A stretch of 64,000 bases of DNA, taken from the NCBI RefSeq assembly GCF_900104585.1, contig NZ_FNVX01000002.1, positions 28,821 to 92,820 of the forward strand, given 5' to 3'. Below, piece by piece: positions 55,282 to 64,000 of this stretch (the first letter of the stretch is position 1; every line of letters begins with the position of its first letter). The DNA is from Bacteroides ihuae (GTDB taxonomy: Bacteria; Bacteroidota; Bacteroidia; Bacteroidales; Bacteroidaceae). The translations under genes and the position numbers were made by a program. The notes under the pieces are model-generated. The model saw only the letters and a program-made list of their open reading frames with translations, searched no databases and was not told where the DNA came from.

Positions 55282-55778
55282 TGTTGACGAGTTATATCCA
55301 CAAAATTTTCTGGTTTTTGGGGTTAGTACTTCTTCAAGTACTAATACTTAATAATGTTCATATCGGAGGATATGCAACACCTTTTTTATATGTTTATTTT
55401 ATTCTTAAGTTTGAATCAGGTGTTTCTCGAAATGAGCTAATGTTGTGGGGCTTTTTTTTAGGCCTTGTGATTGATATCTTTTCTAATACACCAGGCATGA
55501 ACACTGCTGCTGCAGTGTTATTGGCTTTTGTTCGGCCACTGTTTCTGCGTTTGTTTGCTCCACGAGATGGTTTGGAGAACACTGCGCCTTCATTCAAAAG
55601 TATGGGAAACTCTCCATTCCTTAAGTATCTGATTGCGTGTGTCTTCGTTCACCACATGGTTTTATTGACCATCGAATTCTTTTCATTCACGAGTGTGTCG
55701 GCTCTATTACTCCGAATGATTTTTAGTACGATATTGACTGTTACATGTATTATGGCTTTTGAAGGAATAAAAAAATAG
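55281..55778 (+). CDS. mreD: Rod-shape determining protein MreD
   Basis: Small inner-membrane elongasome protein of 165 residues with about five hydrophobic helices (IFWFLGLVLLQVLILNNVHI at the start). The family is poorly conserved, but the LNNVHIGGYATPFLYVYFIL and LWGFFLGLVIDIFSNTPGMN segments and the position between mreC and the PBP2 gene are typical. Confidence 0.92.
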   Translation: MLTSYIHKIFWFLGLVLLQVLILNNVHIGGYATPFLYVYFILKFESGVSRNELMLWGFFLGLVIDIFSNTPGMNTAAAVLLAFVRPLFLRLFAPRDGLENTAPSFKSMGNSPFLKYLIACVFVHHMVLLTIEFFSFTSVSALLLRMIFSTILTVTCIMAFEGIKK

Positions 55779-55779
55779 G

Positions 55780-57642
55780 ATGGCTAAAGATTACACTTTA
55801 GAAAAACGGAAATTTATTATTGGAGGCATAGCGGTAGTGTTGGTGCTAATTTATCTTTTGCGCCTTTTTGTGCTTCAGATAATGACTGATGACTATAAAA
55901 AGAATGCGGATAGTAACGCTTTTTTAAACAAAACGCAGTATCCTTCTCGTGGGGCTATCTATGATCGCAACGGGAAACTCTTAGTTTTCAATCAGCCGGC
56001 CTATGATATTACCATTGTTCCCAAAGAAATAGAACATTTGGATACACTTGATCTCTGTCAAACATTAAATATTACTCGTTCATATTTTCTAAAGAAGATG
56101 ATAGACATGAAGGACAGAAGGGTAAATCCAGGGTATTCTAAGTATACACATCAACTGTTTATGACGCAGCTTTCGGTAGAAGAATGTGGCGTCTTCCAGG
56201 AAAAATTGTTTAAGTTTCCTGGTTTTTATATTCAGCGACGCACTATACGGCAATACTCATATAGTTCAGCGGCTCATGCTCTTGGTGATATTGGTGAAGT
56301 ATCAATGAAAGATATCGAGGCAGATGATTATTATGTGAGAGGGGACTATATTGGAAAACAAGGCGTTGAAAAGTCGTATGAAAAATATCTTCGTGGTGAA
56401 AAAGGGGTAGAAATCCTCTTGAGAGACGCTCATGGACGTATTCAAGGCCACTATATGAATGGAGCACTTGATAAGAAGCCCGTTCCTGGCAAGGATCTTA
56501 CTCTGGGCCTTGATATTGATCTCCAAATGCTTGCGGAGAAATTGATGAAAGGGAAAATGGGTAGTATTGTTGCTATCGACCCCAAGACGGGTGAAATTCT
56601 TTGTTTTGTTTCTGCACCTTCTTATGACCCTACCGTAATGGTGGGTAGACAGCGTGGTAAAAATCATCATGAACTTGAAAAGAGTTCCTTAAAACCCTTA
56701 TTCAATCGTCCTCTAATGGCGGCTTATCCTCCGGGATCTACATTTAAAACGGCTCAAGGGTTAATCTTTCTTCAAGAGAAAATAGTGGATAAGGACACTC
56801 AATTCCCTTGTTATAATGGGTTCGTTATTCCCGGACTACGAGTTGGATGTCACTCGCATCCATCGCCGATCTCTTTTTCATCAGCGATCTCAACATCTTG
56901 TAATTCTTACTTCTGCTGGGGTTTATATCGCATGATTGACAATAAGAAGTTTGGTTCATCTGCTAAAGCGTTAACTGTATGGAAAGACCATATGGTATCT
57001 ATGGGGTTTGGTTATAAACTTGGAGTTGATTTACCTGGTGAAAAACGAGGTTTAATACCTAATGCTGAGTTTTATGATAAAATCTACGGTCATGGCCGTT
57101 GGGGTGGATTGAGGATGATTCATACAGCGATAGGTCAGGGTGAAGTTTTATTAACTCCGGTTCAAATGGCAAACCTTGCTGCTACGATAGCAAATAGGGG
57201 GCACTTTATTACTCCACATATTGTAAAAAGGATAAAAGATAATTTGTTAGATAGTACTTACAGATACCCACGCTACACTACTATTGACTCAAAATACTAC
57301 GATCTTGTTGTTGAAGGGATGAGAGGTGCAGTGGTGGGAACTCCTTATGGCGGAACTTGTCGGGGTGCAAACTTACCGGGTATCGAAATTTGCGGAAAAA
57401 CAGGTACAGCTCAGAATCGAGGAAAAGATCACTCTATATTTATGGGATTTGCTCCAATGAATAACCCAAAGATAGCGTTGTCTGTCTATGTTGAGAATGC
57501 AGGATTCGGTGCAACTTGGGCAGTACCTATTGCAGCTCTGTTGATGGAGAAGTATATTAATGGTTCTGTCGCTCCGGAACGAGCTCCTCGTATTGATGAA
57601 ATTAGTAACACAAATTTAATCGAATATGATATCCAGAAATAA
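55780..57642 (+). CDS. mrdA: Penicillin-binding protein 2 (elongasome transpeptidase)
   Basis: Class B PBP that crosslinks peptidoglycan during elongation, working with RodA. It has 620 residues: one N-terminal helix (FIIGGIAVVLVLIYLLRLFVLQI), a pedestal domain with YPSRGAIYDRNGKLLVFNQPAYDI, and the transpeptidase domain with nucleophile Ser320 in PPGSTFKTAQG, SxN in STSCNSYF and KTG at 540-542 in CGKTGTAQNRGKDHS. Two bases after mreD. The last 17 bases overlap the rodA start, coupling the polymerase-crosslinker pair. Confidence 0.96.
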   Translation: MAKDYTLEKRKFIIGGIAVVLVLIYLLRLFVLQIMTDDYKKNADSNAFLNKTQYPSRGAIYDRNGKLLVFNQPAYDITIVPKEIEHLDTLDLCQTLNITRSYFLKKMIDMKDRRVNPGYSKYTHQLFMTQLSVEECGVFQEKLFKFPGFYIQRRTIRQYSYSSAAHALGDIGEVSMKDIEADDYYVRGDYIGKQGVEKSYEKYLRGEKGVEILLRDAHGRIQGHYMNGALDKKPVPGKDLTLGLDIDLQMLAEKLMKGKMGSIVAIDPKTGEILCFVSAPSYDPTVMVGRQRGKNHHELEKSSLKPLFNRPLMAAYPPGSTFKTAQGLIFLQEKIVDKDTQFPCYNGFVIPGLRVGCHSHPSPISFSSAISTSCNSYFCWGLYRMIDNKKFGSSAKALTVWKDHMVSMGFGYKLGVDLPGEKRGLIPNAEFYDKIYGHGRWGGLRMIHTAIGQGEVLLTPVQMANLAATIANRGHFITPHIVKRIKDNLLDSTYRYPRYTTIDSKYYDLVVEGMRGAVVGTPYGGTCRGANLPGIEICGKTGTAQNRGKDHSIFMGFAPMNNPKIALSVYVENAGFGATWAVPIAALLMEKYINGSVAPERAPRIDEISNTNLIEYDIQK

Positions 57643-59080
57643 TAGTCTTTGGAAAGCAGTAGATTGGGTTACAATCGGTGTATACTTACTTCTTATTATT
57701 TGTGGATGGTTTAGTGTATGCGGTGCTAGCTATGATTATGGGGATAGAGATTTTTTTGATTTTTCTACTCGCGCAGGTAAGCAACTGGTTTGGATTGTAT
57801 GTTCGTTTGGGCTAGGATTTGTTTTGCTCATGCTCGAAGATAAATTATTTGATATGTTTTCATACTTTATATATATAGGTATGATACTCTTATTGGTTGT
57901 AACTATCTTCATTGCTCCCGATGTGAAAGGTTCTAGATCGTGGCTTCAGCTTGGACCTGTAAGTCTGCAACCTGCAGAATTTGCTAAATTTGCGACTGCT
58001 TTGGCTCTGGCCAAATTCATGAACTCCTATTCATTTAACATGAATAGAGGTAAGTTTGCTGTAGGTTTAGTGTCAATTATATTACTTCCTATGGGGTTAA
58101 TTATACTTCAAAAGGAAACTGGATCTGCATTGGTCTACCTTGCTTTCTTCTTTGTGTTATATCGTGAAGGAATGCCGGGTGTTGTTCTGTTTTCAGGTGT
58201 ATGCGCTGTTGTTTATTTTATTGTGGGAATACGTTTTGATCAACAATATGTAGGAAATACTCCTACTCCCATAGGAGAGTTTTCCGTCTTGTCGATGGTA
58301 TTGCTTTTTGCAGGGAGTATGGTGTGGATTTATCTGAAAAAATGGGCTCCAGCTCGGAATATCATTGGTGGAAGTTTGATTGTGATACTTCTATCTTTTT
58401 TCATATCCAATTATCTCATACCTTTTAATTTGCTTTGGGTTCAGTGGGGATTGTGTGCAATTGTTGTTGGCTATTTAGTCTTCTTGTCCTTAAGCCAACG
58501 TCAACGATCTTATCTTTTTATAGCTCTATTTGCGTTGGGATCTATTGGCTTTTTGTATTCGAGTGATTATGTCTTTGATAATGTGCTTGAAACTCATCAG
58601 CAAATACGTATAAAAGTAGTTTTAGGAATGGAAGAAGACTTGGCTGGTGCAGGCTATAATGTCAATCAATCGAAGATCGCTATCGGATCGGGGGGGCTTA
58701 CCGGCAAAGGATTTCTTAATGGCACTCAAACTAAATTAAAATATGTACCTGAACAAGATACTGACTTTATATTTTGTACAATAGGTGAAGAACAAGGCTT
58801 TCTGGGTTCATCCTTTGTTTTATTGTTGTTTTTGATCTTAATATTGAGACTAATCAGCTTGTCTGAGAGGCAGCATTCCACTTTTGGAAGGGTTTATGGC
58901 TATTCAGTGGTTAGTGTATTCCTATTTCATTTATTTATAAATATAGGGATGGTATTGGGACTTACTCCTGTTATTGGTATTCCGCTGCCCTTTTTTAGCT
59001 ATGGAGGTTCTTCTTTATGGGGATTTACTCTTTTACTGTTCATCTTTATAAGGATTGATGCCGGACGAAGCCACAGATAA
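57626..59080 (+). CDS. rodA: RodA peptidoglycan glycosyltransferase (SEDS family)
   Basis: SEDS polymerase that builds glycan strands from lipid II with PBP2. The 484 residues exceed E. coli RodA (about 370); the extra length is in a central insertion between about residues 190 and 320 with added hydrophobic segments (IIGGSLIVILLSFFISNYLI). SEDS motifs: APDVKGSRSWLQLGPVSLQPAEFAKF, LQKETGSALVY, GSGGLTGKGFLNGTQTKLKYVPEQDTDFIFC and PLPFFSYGGSSLW near the end. It ends two bases from the convergent gldH stop, leaving no room for a separate terminator. Confidence 0.95.
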   Translation: MISRNNSLWKAVDWVTIGVYLLLIICGWFSVCGASYDYGDRDFFDFSTRAGKQLVWIVCSFGLGFVLLMLEDKLFDMFSYFIYIGMILLLVVTIFIAPDVKGSRSWLQLGPVSLQPAEFAKFATALALAKFMNSYSFNMNRGKFAVGLVSIILLPMGLIILQKETGSALVYLAFFFVLYREGMPGVVLFSGVCAVVYFIVGIRFDQQYVGNTPTPIGEFSVLSMVLLFAGSMVWIYLKKWAPARNIIGGSLIVILLSFFISNYLIPFNLLWVQWGLCAIVVGYLVFLSLSQRQRSYLFIALFALGSIGFLYSSDYVFDNVLETHQQIRIKVVLGMEEDLAGAGYNVNQSKIAIGSGGLTGKGFLNGTQTKLKYVPEQDTDFIFCTIGEEQGFLGSSFVLLLFLILILRLISLSERQHSTFGRVYGYSVVSVFLFHLFINIGMVLGLTPVIGIPLPFFSYGGSSLWGFTLLLFIFIRIDAGRSHR

Positions 59081-59082
59081 GA

Positions 59083-59550
59083 TTATTTTTCTACTAGTAC
59101 TCCTACATCGTTGATCCCTAATAGTGCATTATCTTTCATTTCGTGAGAAATTCGAACGGAGTATTTTCCGGGATGAACAACCAGTACAGTTCCAATAAGG
59201 AGAGATGTTTGATATAGATTTCCCCAACCCTTTCCTAACCATTTCCCTTCATTGTCAGCAAGAGAGAGTTCTAGCGTATCCGTTTTCCATGTTGTAGAAT
59301 CTTGTAAATTATGGCTGATAGAGAGAAAAGTATTTTTGTAAGGATAGTTGCTTAGGTTACGTACTTCTGCTGATAGATGCACATATGTCATTGAGTCTTT
59401 TATCTCAATATTGAAGGACAGTGTATCCTTCTTTTGCCAACCAGTTTCTGGTATATGCAGGAAAGAATGATACACTGTCTTATTATCACAACTAGTAAAG
59501 AATAACAAGAGTGCTATAATATAGAGGTTATTCTTGATTAGGTTTCTCAT
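59083..59550 (-). CDS. gldH: Gliding-motility-type lipoprotein GldH
   Basis: Lipoprotein of 155 residues with signal ending LLFFTSC (Cys21). The mature part has the GldH pattern: VYHSFLHIPETGWQKKDTLSFNIEI, YPYKNTFLSISHNL, DTLELSLADNEGKWLGKGWGN. GldH is needed for gliding in Flavobacterium, yet it is widespread in non-gliding Bacteroidetes, where its role is unknown. I start at the ATG at 59550; the longer frame from 59577 would lack a proper signal peptide. It overlaps the PSP1 gene by 23 bases, so the two are coupled. Confidence 0.9.
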   Translation of the reverse strand: MRNLIKNNLYIIALLLFFTSCDNKTVYHSFLHIPETGWQKKDTLSFNIEIKDSMTYVHLSAEVRNLSNYPYKNTFLSISHNLQDSTTWKTDTLELSLADNEGKWLGKGWGNLYQTSLLIGTVLVVHPGKYSVRISHEMKDNALLGINDVGVLVEK

Positions 59551-60856
59551 TTTTGTTAGGCCTTTCTCGGCGTTCATTATTGTCTATATTCCGTGATTGC
59601 TGATCGCGATTGCTGTTTCTTTGAGGTCTGTCGTTATGGCGGGGACGTTGCCGCTCATCGCTAGACTGCGGCTGGCTACCTGTCTGAGCCTGTGGACTGG
59701 TAGATCTTTCGCTAATATTGATTTGTGGGCGGCTTATTTTTTTCTTCTTTTTGTTATGAGGCCCATTGTTACTTGGAATCTCATTTATGCCATTTCCGCG
59801 GCGTTTATCAAAGCGGGTAAGGCTTTCTTGATCCAATAGATCAATCGATTTCTTTGGCTCAACTTTCTCTTCCACTTCAGCTAGAGTATCGGGCTTTATT
59901 CCTTTACGGTTGAGACCAATAATATCGAATGCTCGTGTAGCGGTAATTGTAACGAGATTAGCTGGGAAATTTCTATCGGTTGAATAAGTTATATGATTAG
60001 TCAAAATGTCGGCTTTAAAGAAATAGAAACTTCCGTCTTTGATTTCCAACTCGATCTCTCTTGATGGTAGGCGTTTTTGAGCTTCTACATAGGAATCTAC
60101 TTCGTAGTTTAGGCAGCATTTTAACTTAGCGCATTGCCCTGCTAATTTTTGTGGGTTGAGCGAAATATCCTGATGTCTTGCGGCACTAGTTGATACAGAT
60201 ACAAAGGTCGTCATCCAAGTGGCACAACAAAGTTCTCGTCCACAAGGTCCTATCCCCCCAATTCGTCCAGCCTCTTGCCGAGCACCTATTTGTTTCATTT
60301 CAATACGGACTCTGAAAGCTTCAGCAAGCACTTTAATTAGCTGACGAAAATCTACGCGCTCATCTGCAATGTAGTAAAAGATCGCTTTGTTGCCATCTCC
60401 TTGGTATTCCACATCACCAATCTTCATATTGAGCTCCAGATTGGCTGCTATTTGTCGAGCGCGAATCATCGTCGCGTGCTCTTTTGCTTTTGCTTCATTG
60501 TATTTATCCATATCTACCGTTTTGGCTTTACGATAAATACGTTTTACTTCAGCTTCAGGTTTATAATTGGCTTTGCTCATTTGCAAAGGAACGAGACGGC
60601 CCGTGAGTGTTACAACACCAATATCATGTCCGGGTGAGGATTCCACTGCAACTACATCCCCTTTTTCAAGTTTGATTTTATTGCTGTTTTTGTAGTATCC
60701 TTTACGGGTGTTTTTGAATTGTATTTCTACCATGTCGCTTTCCTCGGCATTGTTCGGAATGTCCGCTAGCCAGTCGTAAGTATTGAGCTTTTTATCTTGT
60801 CGGGAGCAACCTTTGCAACAAAGTTTTCCGCTTCCGTTTTGTTGTTTATATTCCAT
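59528..60856 (-). CDS. PSP1-domain protein (RicT/YaaT-like) with long charged C-terminal tail
   Basis: A 442-residue cytoplasmic protein. The PSP1 core (about 40-310) has VEIQFKNTRKGYY, VAVESSPGHDIGVVTLTGRLV, DERVDFRQLIKVLAEAFRVRIEMKQIG, the Cys-rich GIGPCGRELCCATWM and QCAKLKCCLNYEVDSYVEA. These Cys residues bind Fe-S clusters in Bacillus RicT, part of an RNA-maturation complex. The last 110 residues are disordered and rich in Arg, Asn, Gln and Pro (QSRNIDNNERRERPNKNEKP), which may bind RNA. The ATG at 60856 is preferred over a TTG 48 bases upstream. Downstream of holB, upstream of gldH. Confidence 0.88.
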   Translation of the reverse strand: MEYKQQNGSGKLCCKGCSRQDKKLNTYDWLADIPNNAEESDMVEIQFKNTRKGYYKNSNKIKLEKGDVVAVESSPGHDIGVVTLTGRLVPLQMSKANYKPEAEVKRIYRKAKTVDMDKYNEAKAKEHATMIRARQIAANLELNMKIGDVEYQGDGNKAIFYYIADERVDFRQLIKVLAEAFRVRIEMKQIGARQEAGRIGGIGPCGRELCCATWMTTFVSVSTSAARHQDISLNPQKLAGQCAKLKCCLNYEVDSYVEAQKRLPSREIELEIKDGSFYFFKADILTNHITYSTDRNFPANLVTITATRAFDIIGLNRKGIKPDTLAEVEEKVEPKKSIDLLDQESLTRFDKRRGNGINEIPSNNGPHNKKKKKISRPQINISERSTSPQAQTGSQPQSSDERQRPRHNDRPQRNSNRDQQSRNIDNNERRERPNKNEKPNQE

Positions 60857-60920
60857 TGTTTTCTTTTTTTTAGTTATAACAGCTTTTTCTTCTTGCTTCT
60901 TCAATAATGAATTCCTTTAC

Positions 60921-62045
60921 TTATTGCTTTAGTAGAACAATCATTTTCAGCGAGAAATCAAAAAAAACCATTTTAGCATTCACGTTTTGTTCTATATGCT
61001 GTTGAGCTATGCTCAATTCGTTCATTATACCTATTATATTTCTTTCGTTGACGAAAGGAGAGAATCTGCTGGCGAAATTTTCTTCGTTTGCAGTCATATA
61101 CGTGAGTTCTTTTTGTTTTAGATTAAAGATGAAGTTTTCTCTAATCATTAGTTGGCAATATTCTAAGAGATTTCTCTGTTTCTCTCTACCCATTGCTGCA
61201 ACTTGCTCACTCCACAATTTCATCTCTCTGATCTTTCTCTGATAGGAAAGCCTCATGAGACTAACGAACAGGTCGAAGAATAATTGTTTTTCTTCATCTA
61301 AATGTATTGCTTCAAGTGCTTTTATGAAATTACCGCTGGCTGTATGAGCTATAGAATAACTGTCTAATTCTTGTATTCCATATTTTTGCTGTAGTGTATT
61401 TGCAATACACTCAGCATCTATTTTGGGGATGTTTAAGCGTTGGGTACGGCTTAATATTGTTGGTAATATCATTTCCGAATTTTCAGAAACTAGCAGAAAA
61501 ATTGTTTTCTCAGGTGGCTCTTCTAGCAATTTTAGAAGTTTGTTGGCACATACCTGGTGCATTCTCTCGGGAAGCCAAATAATGGATATCTTAAATCCAC
61601 CTTCGCTTGATTTCAAACTAAGTTTTCGAAGAATCTCATCACTCTCTTTTGCATAAATCAGTGCTTGAGAATTTTCTGCTTGTATCTCATTTAGCCAATG
61701 ATTCAGATTAAAGTAGGGTGAGTTAATCACAAACCGTCGCCATTCTGCTATATAATCATCGCAAACTTCTTTTTTCGTTTTGGCATTTTTTATAATAGGA
61801 AACATGAAATGTAAGTCAGGATGCACCAATTTGTTGAATTTGACACATGATGGACAAACGCCACAAGCATCCTCGGACCCGCGATTGTTGCAGCTGATGT
61901 AGCGGGCATACGCCAATGCCAGAGGTAATTTTCCCACTCCTTCGGCTCCGCAAATAATTTGCGCATGCGGGATGCGTCCTTCATTTACTTCCTGAATGAG
62001 TCTCTTCTTGGCTATATCTTGTCCAATGACATCCCTGAAAAACAT
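60921..62045 (-). CDS. holB: DNA polymerase III delta' subunit (clamp loader)
   Basis: AAA+ clamp-loader subunit of 374 residues that helps load the beta clamp. Features: FFRDVIGQDIAKKRLIQEV, a Walker A-like GAEGVGKLPLALAYA (the usual Thr/Ser after the Lys is Leu, so probably no ATP hydrolysis, normal for delta'), a zinc finger with CNNRGSEDACGVCPSC, and the sensor-1 region LLKLLEEPPEKTIFLLVSEN followed by LPTILSRTQRLNIPKI. Lies 3 bases after metF. Confidence 0.93.
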   Translation of the reverse strand: MFFRDVIGQDIAKKRLIQEVNEGRIPHAQIICGAEGVGKLPLALAYARYISCNNRGSEDACGVCPSCVKFNKLVHPDLHFMFPIIKNAKTKKEVCDDYIAEWRRFVINSPYFNLNHWLNEIQAENSQALIYAKESDEILRKLSLKSSEGGFKISIIWLPERMHQVCANKLLKLLEEPPEKTIFLLVSENSEMILPTILSRTQRLNIPKIDAECIANTLQQKYGIQELDSYSIAHTASGNFIKALEAIHLDEEKQLFFDLFVSLMRLSYQRKIREMKLWSEQVAAMGREKQRNLLEYCQLMIRENFIFNLKQKELTYMTANEENFASRFSPFVNERNIIGIMNELSIAQQHIEQNVNAKMVFFDFSLKMIVLLKQ

Positions 62046-62048
62046 AAC

Positions 62049-63002
62049 TTAATATATTGTTTTAGCAACTTCTTTAATACTGTCTACGGCAGATATCGTA
62101 TAAAAATGAATGCTGGGTACTCCATAATTCATTAATTCTTTGCACTGTGCTATGCACCATTCTATACCGACCTGTTGTACTTGCTCGTCGTTTTTACATT
62201 TAAGCACTTCTTGTGTTAATGCTTCGGGTAAGTCTACTTTGAAAGTTTTTGGGATCATGCTTAGTTGCGCTGTTTTTTTGAATGGTTTGATACCCGGAAT
62301 GATGGGTACGCTAATCCCCGCTTTACGTGCCTTATCTACAAAGGAAAAATACTTTGTATTGTCGTAGAATAACTGTGTTACAGCATATTCGGCGCCTGCT
62401 TCTACTTTTTTCTTCAGCCAATAGATATCTGAATCTATGTTTGGCGACTCTTCGTGTTTTTCGGGGTAGCATGCCACTCCATAAGAGAAGGAGGTGCCAA
62501 CGGTTTTTATTTTAGAACCATCAATAAAAATTCCATTATTGAATTTATTGATTTGTTCTTGTAAATCAATAGCATGAAAATACCCGTTTCCTTCTGGTGT
62601 GAACACCGACTCGTGTTTGGCTTTATCTCCCCTAAGTACCAATAAATCAGTGATACCCAAAAATTGTAGGTCGAGTAGAACGTACTCTGTCTCTTCTCGG
62701 GTAAACCCGCTACATAATATATGGGGTACTGCTCTGATATTATATTTATTTTGGATGGCGGCTGCTACGGCAACAGTTCCTGGTCTTCTACGTAACTGGT
62801 CTCTCTGGAATAGACCATTTCCTAAATCTTTATATGTATATTCACTGCGATGAGTTGTTATATTGATATATTTAGGGTCATATTCACGTAAAGTATCTAT
62901 TGTGTTATATAACTTTTCAATCCCCGTTCCCTTAAGAGGAGGAAGTATTTCGAAAGAAAAAGCTGTTTTTTTGTTGGCGTTTATTAAATCAATTACTTTC
63001 AT
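62049..63002 (-). CDS. metF: 5,10-methylenetetrahydrofolate reductase
   Basis: FAD TIM-barrel enzyme that makes 5-methyl-THF for methionine synthesis. The 317 residues show FSFEILPPLKGTGIEKLYNT with the catalytic Glu, YINITTHRSEYTY, PHILCSGFTREETEYVLLDLQFLGITDLLVLRGD and YAVTQLFYDNTKYFSFVDKAR. PIIPGIKPFKKTAQL completes the set. First gene of metF-holB-PSP1-gldH on the minus strand. The -7 element is at 63051-63058. Confidence 0.96.
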   Translation of the reverse strand: MKVIDLINANKKTAFSFEILPPLKGTGIEKLYNTIDTLREYDPKYINITTHRSEYTYKDLGNGLFQRDQLRRRPGTVAVAAAIQNKYNIRAVPHILCSGFTREETEYVLLDLQFLGITDLLVLRGDKAKHESVFTPEGNGYFHAIDLQEQINKFNNGIFIDGSKIKTVGTSFSYGVACYPEKHEESPNIDSDIYWLKKKVEAGAEYAVTQLFYDNTKYFSFVDKARKAGISVPIIPGIKPFKKTAQLSMIPKTFKVDLPEALTQEVLKCKNDEQVQQVGIEWCIAQCKELMNYGVPSIHFYTISAVDSIKEVAKTIY

Positions 63003-63050
63003 TGTTCATCTTTTCTCGATTTTATTTCTTTATCGAAATGTATATTGTGA

Positions 63051-63058
63051 CAAAAGTA
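63051..63058 (-). promoter_or_regulatory. -7 promoter element for metF
   Basis: On the minus strand TACTTTTG matches TAnnTTTG, about 49 bases before the metF ATG. No -33 TTTG at 19-base spacing. Confidence 0.5.
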
Positions 63059-64000
63059 TAAAAAAAAGCCGATAAATCATTTATCCTTTTTCTTTTTCTA
63101 TAGTGCCACTGCGCTTTATGGTCATCATTAAATAGGAGTTTTAAAAGGTCTCATGATAGGCATAATTAAAGATACTTTTCTCTTTTTACGTTTATGGTAT
63201 CTTCTTTTATCTTTTATTTTGCTCTCTTCGATATCTTACCGTGTTACTTCTTTACGTTAATCCGTTAAGCTTTGGCAGCCTTTTCATTAAGTTCATTCAT
63301 CAGAGCCTTTCTTGATATTAAGAATAGATGTGATGGCAATAACTTATAATGTAATGTGCGTTTAGATGTATAGCTATGCTCTATAAGATGTTCTGCGATT
63401 CTCACTTAATCGATTCAGCTCTTTTCTCTCTTCCCATGCTGAAAAAAGACGTTCCACTCTCGCGTCTCTCACGAAATGCTCTGAAACACATTGCGGAGAG
63501 TCTTTCTCTGTGTGTGATATATAAAATGTCTACCACGTTTTTTCCTGTATTGCTATCACTTTCGGGTATTTACTATCACGTTTCGGTCTTATCTTACTTG
63601 ATTTTTCCTCTTTTCCTTTGTTTCATCTTATATATAGCTGGTCTAAAACATCAAAGAGCCCTCCTTTGCCACCACTTACCCACTAGAAAGAGAAGCTAAC
63701 CTTCTGGTGGCCTTTCCGCTTGCATGCTTATTTTCTCTTTGTATATAACGATTTCGTTTCCTAGTGATGAAACTGTAGTTTCCTCGTGATATACCAACTG
63801 TTTTATCACTAGAAAACCAATCGTTTTCATTCATTGATACTCTTTGTTTTCTAGTATGTAAACCAAAAGTTTTATAGTACCTGAATCTTCTGAACTTGTC
63901 CTTCCCTGCTTTATTTTACCAACTTCCTACTATCTATCTATAGTATAGAATAGAAATCTTATGGGATAATCCCTCTGCTTCATCCTTTCTCTTGATAACT
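63059..64000. other. Terminal region without a convincing gene
   Basis: About 940 bases, T-rich on the plus strand. A 46-codon minus-strand frame with a GTG start (about 63265-63405; contains LHYKLLPSHLFLISRKALMN) and a 107-codon plus-strand frame (63376-63699) overlap there; neither resembles a known protein. Small inverted repeats lie at 63756-63773 (GTTTC/GAAAC) and 63761-63812 (CTAGTGAT/ATCACTAG). A 16-base segment CAAAAGTTTTATAGTA (63864-63879) is shared with the repeat array near 38.2 kb. The next gene is presumably beyond the window. Confidence 0.5.

Noticed and set aside
63376..63699. 107-codon plus-strand ORF at the end of the window
   Set aside because: No recognisable domain, composition follows the T-rich strand, and it overlaps another equally weak frame; mentioned only as part of the terminal gap.
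1..64000. tRNA, rRNA or known riboswitch genes
   Set aside because: Intergenic regions were read for cloverleaf or conserved aptamer sequences; none was recognisable by eye, although a covariance-model search could still find one.

Overview
The window looks like chromosomal DNA of a Bacteroides or closely related Bacteroidales bacterium. The evidence is a SusC/SusD pair followed by lipoprotein genes, gldH, a tamB-tamL pair, an acn-icd-gltA operon, an ilvDBN-thioesterase-ilvC operon, and promoter elements of the Bacteroides type (-33 TTTG, -7 TAnnTTTG) instead of sigma70 boxes. Most of the window is core metabolism and envelope biogenesis. No phage genes, transposases, rRNA, tRNA or CRISPR array were seen.

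Layout. 1-622: 5' part of anmK (minus strand, cut by the window edge). 0.7-2.7 kb: arsR-arsC-acr3 arsenic resistance operon behind a palindromic operator. 2.7-5.2 kb: aroC and an M20 dipeptidase (minus). 5.4-9.3 kb: a secreted GH31 glycosidase and a CyuA-like cysteine desulfidase. 9.4-10.3 kb: a long imperfect palindrome and a SlyD-type FKBP with a Cys/Gly-rich tail. 10.5-16.8 kb: the ilv operon, with a full attenuation leader (promoter, an Ile/Leu/Val-rich leader peptide, terminator), ilvD, ilvB, ilvN, an acyl-ACP thioesterase and ilvC. 16.8-18.2 kb: a 5'-truncated acyltransferase and an AT-rich gap with two tiny hydrophobic ORFs. 18.3-26.5 kb: a five-gene outer-membrane uptake locus (SusC, SusD, a HExxH metallohydrolase lipoprotein, a DUF4302 lipoprotein, a BACON lipoprotein). 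26.5-28.5 kb: UPF1-like helicase. 28.6-33.4 kb: acn-icd-gltA. 33.5-38 kb: YceI, a radical SAM/TIGR03915 DNA-repair pair, an FKBP, a winged-helix fragment and a cysteine hydrolase. 38.0-38.5 kb: a palindromic repeat array. 38.6-46.5 kb: tamB-tamL and a sugar nucleotidyltransferase. 46.6-51.6 kb: small membrane protein, a gene remnant, an ABC-F ATPase and an M13 peptidase. 51.7-59.1 kb: purH and the mreBCD-pbp2-rodA elongasome operon. 59.1-63.0 kb: metF-holB-PSP1-gldH (minus). The last 1 kb has no convincing gene.

How the parts fit together. The ilv operon makes Val, Ile and Leu precursors and appears to sense charged BCAA-tRNAs through its leader. The embedded thioesterase suggests a link to branched-chain fatty acid chemistry. 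acn-icd-gltA supplies 2-oxoglutarate for glutamate. The SusCD locus is the most accessory-looking part: it has no glycosidase and no adjacent regulator, and its last two lipoproteins appear to share a C-terminal domain of about 145 residues. It is my leading candidate for an under-described system. The repeat array at 38.0-38.5 kb, the cyuA-slyD palindrome and the two-lipoprotein shared domain are the main things the gene calls do not explain.
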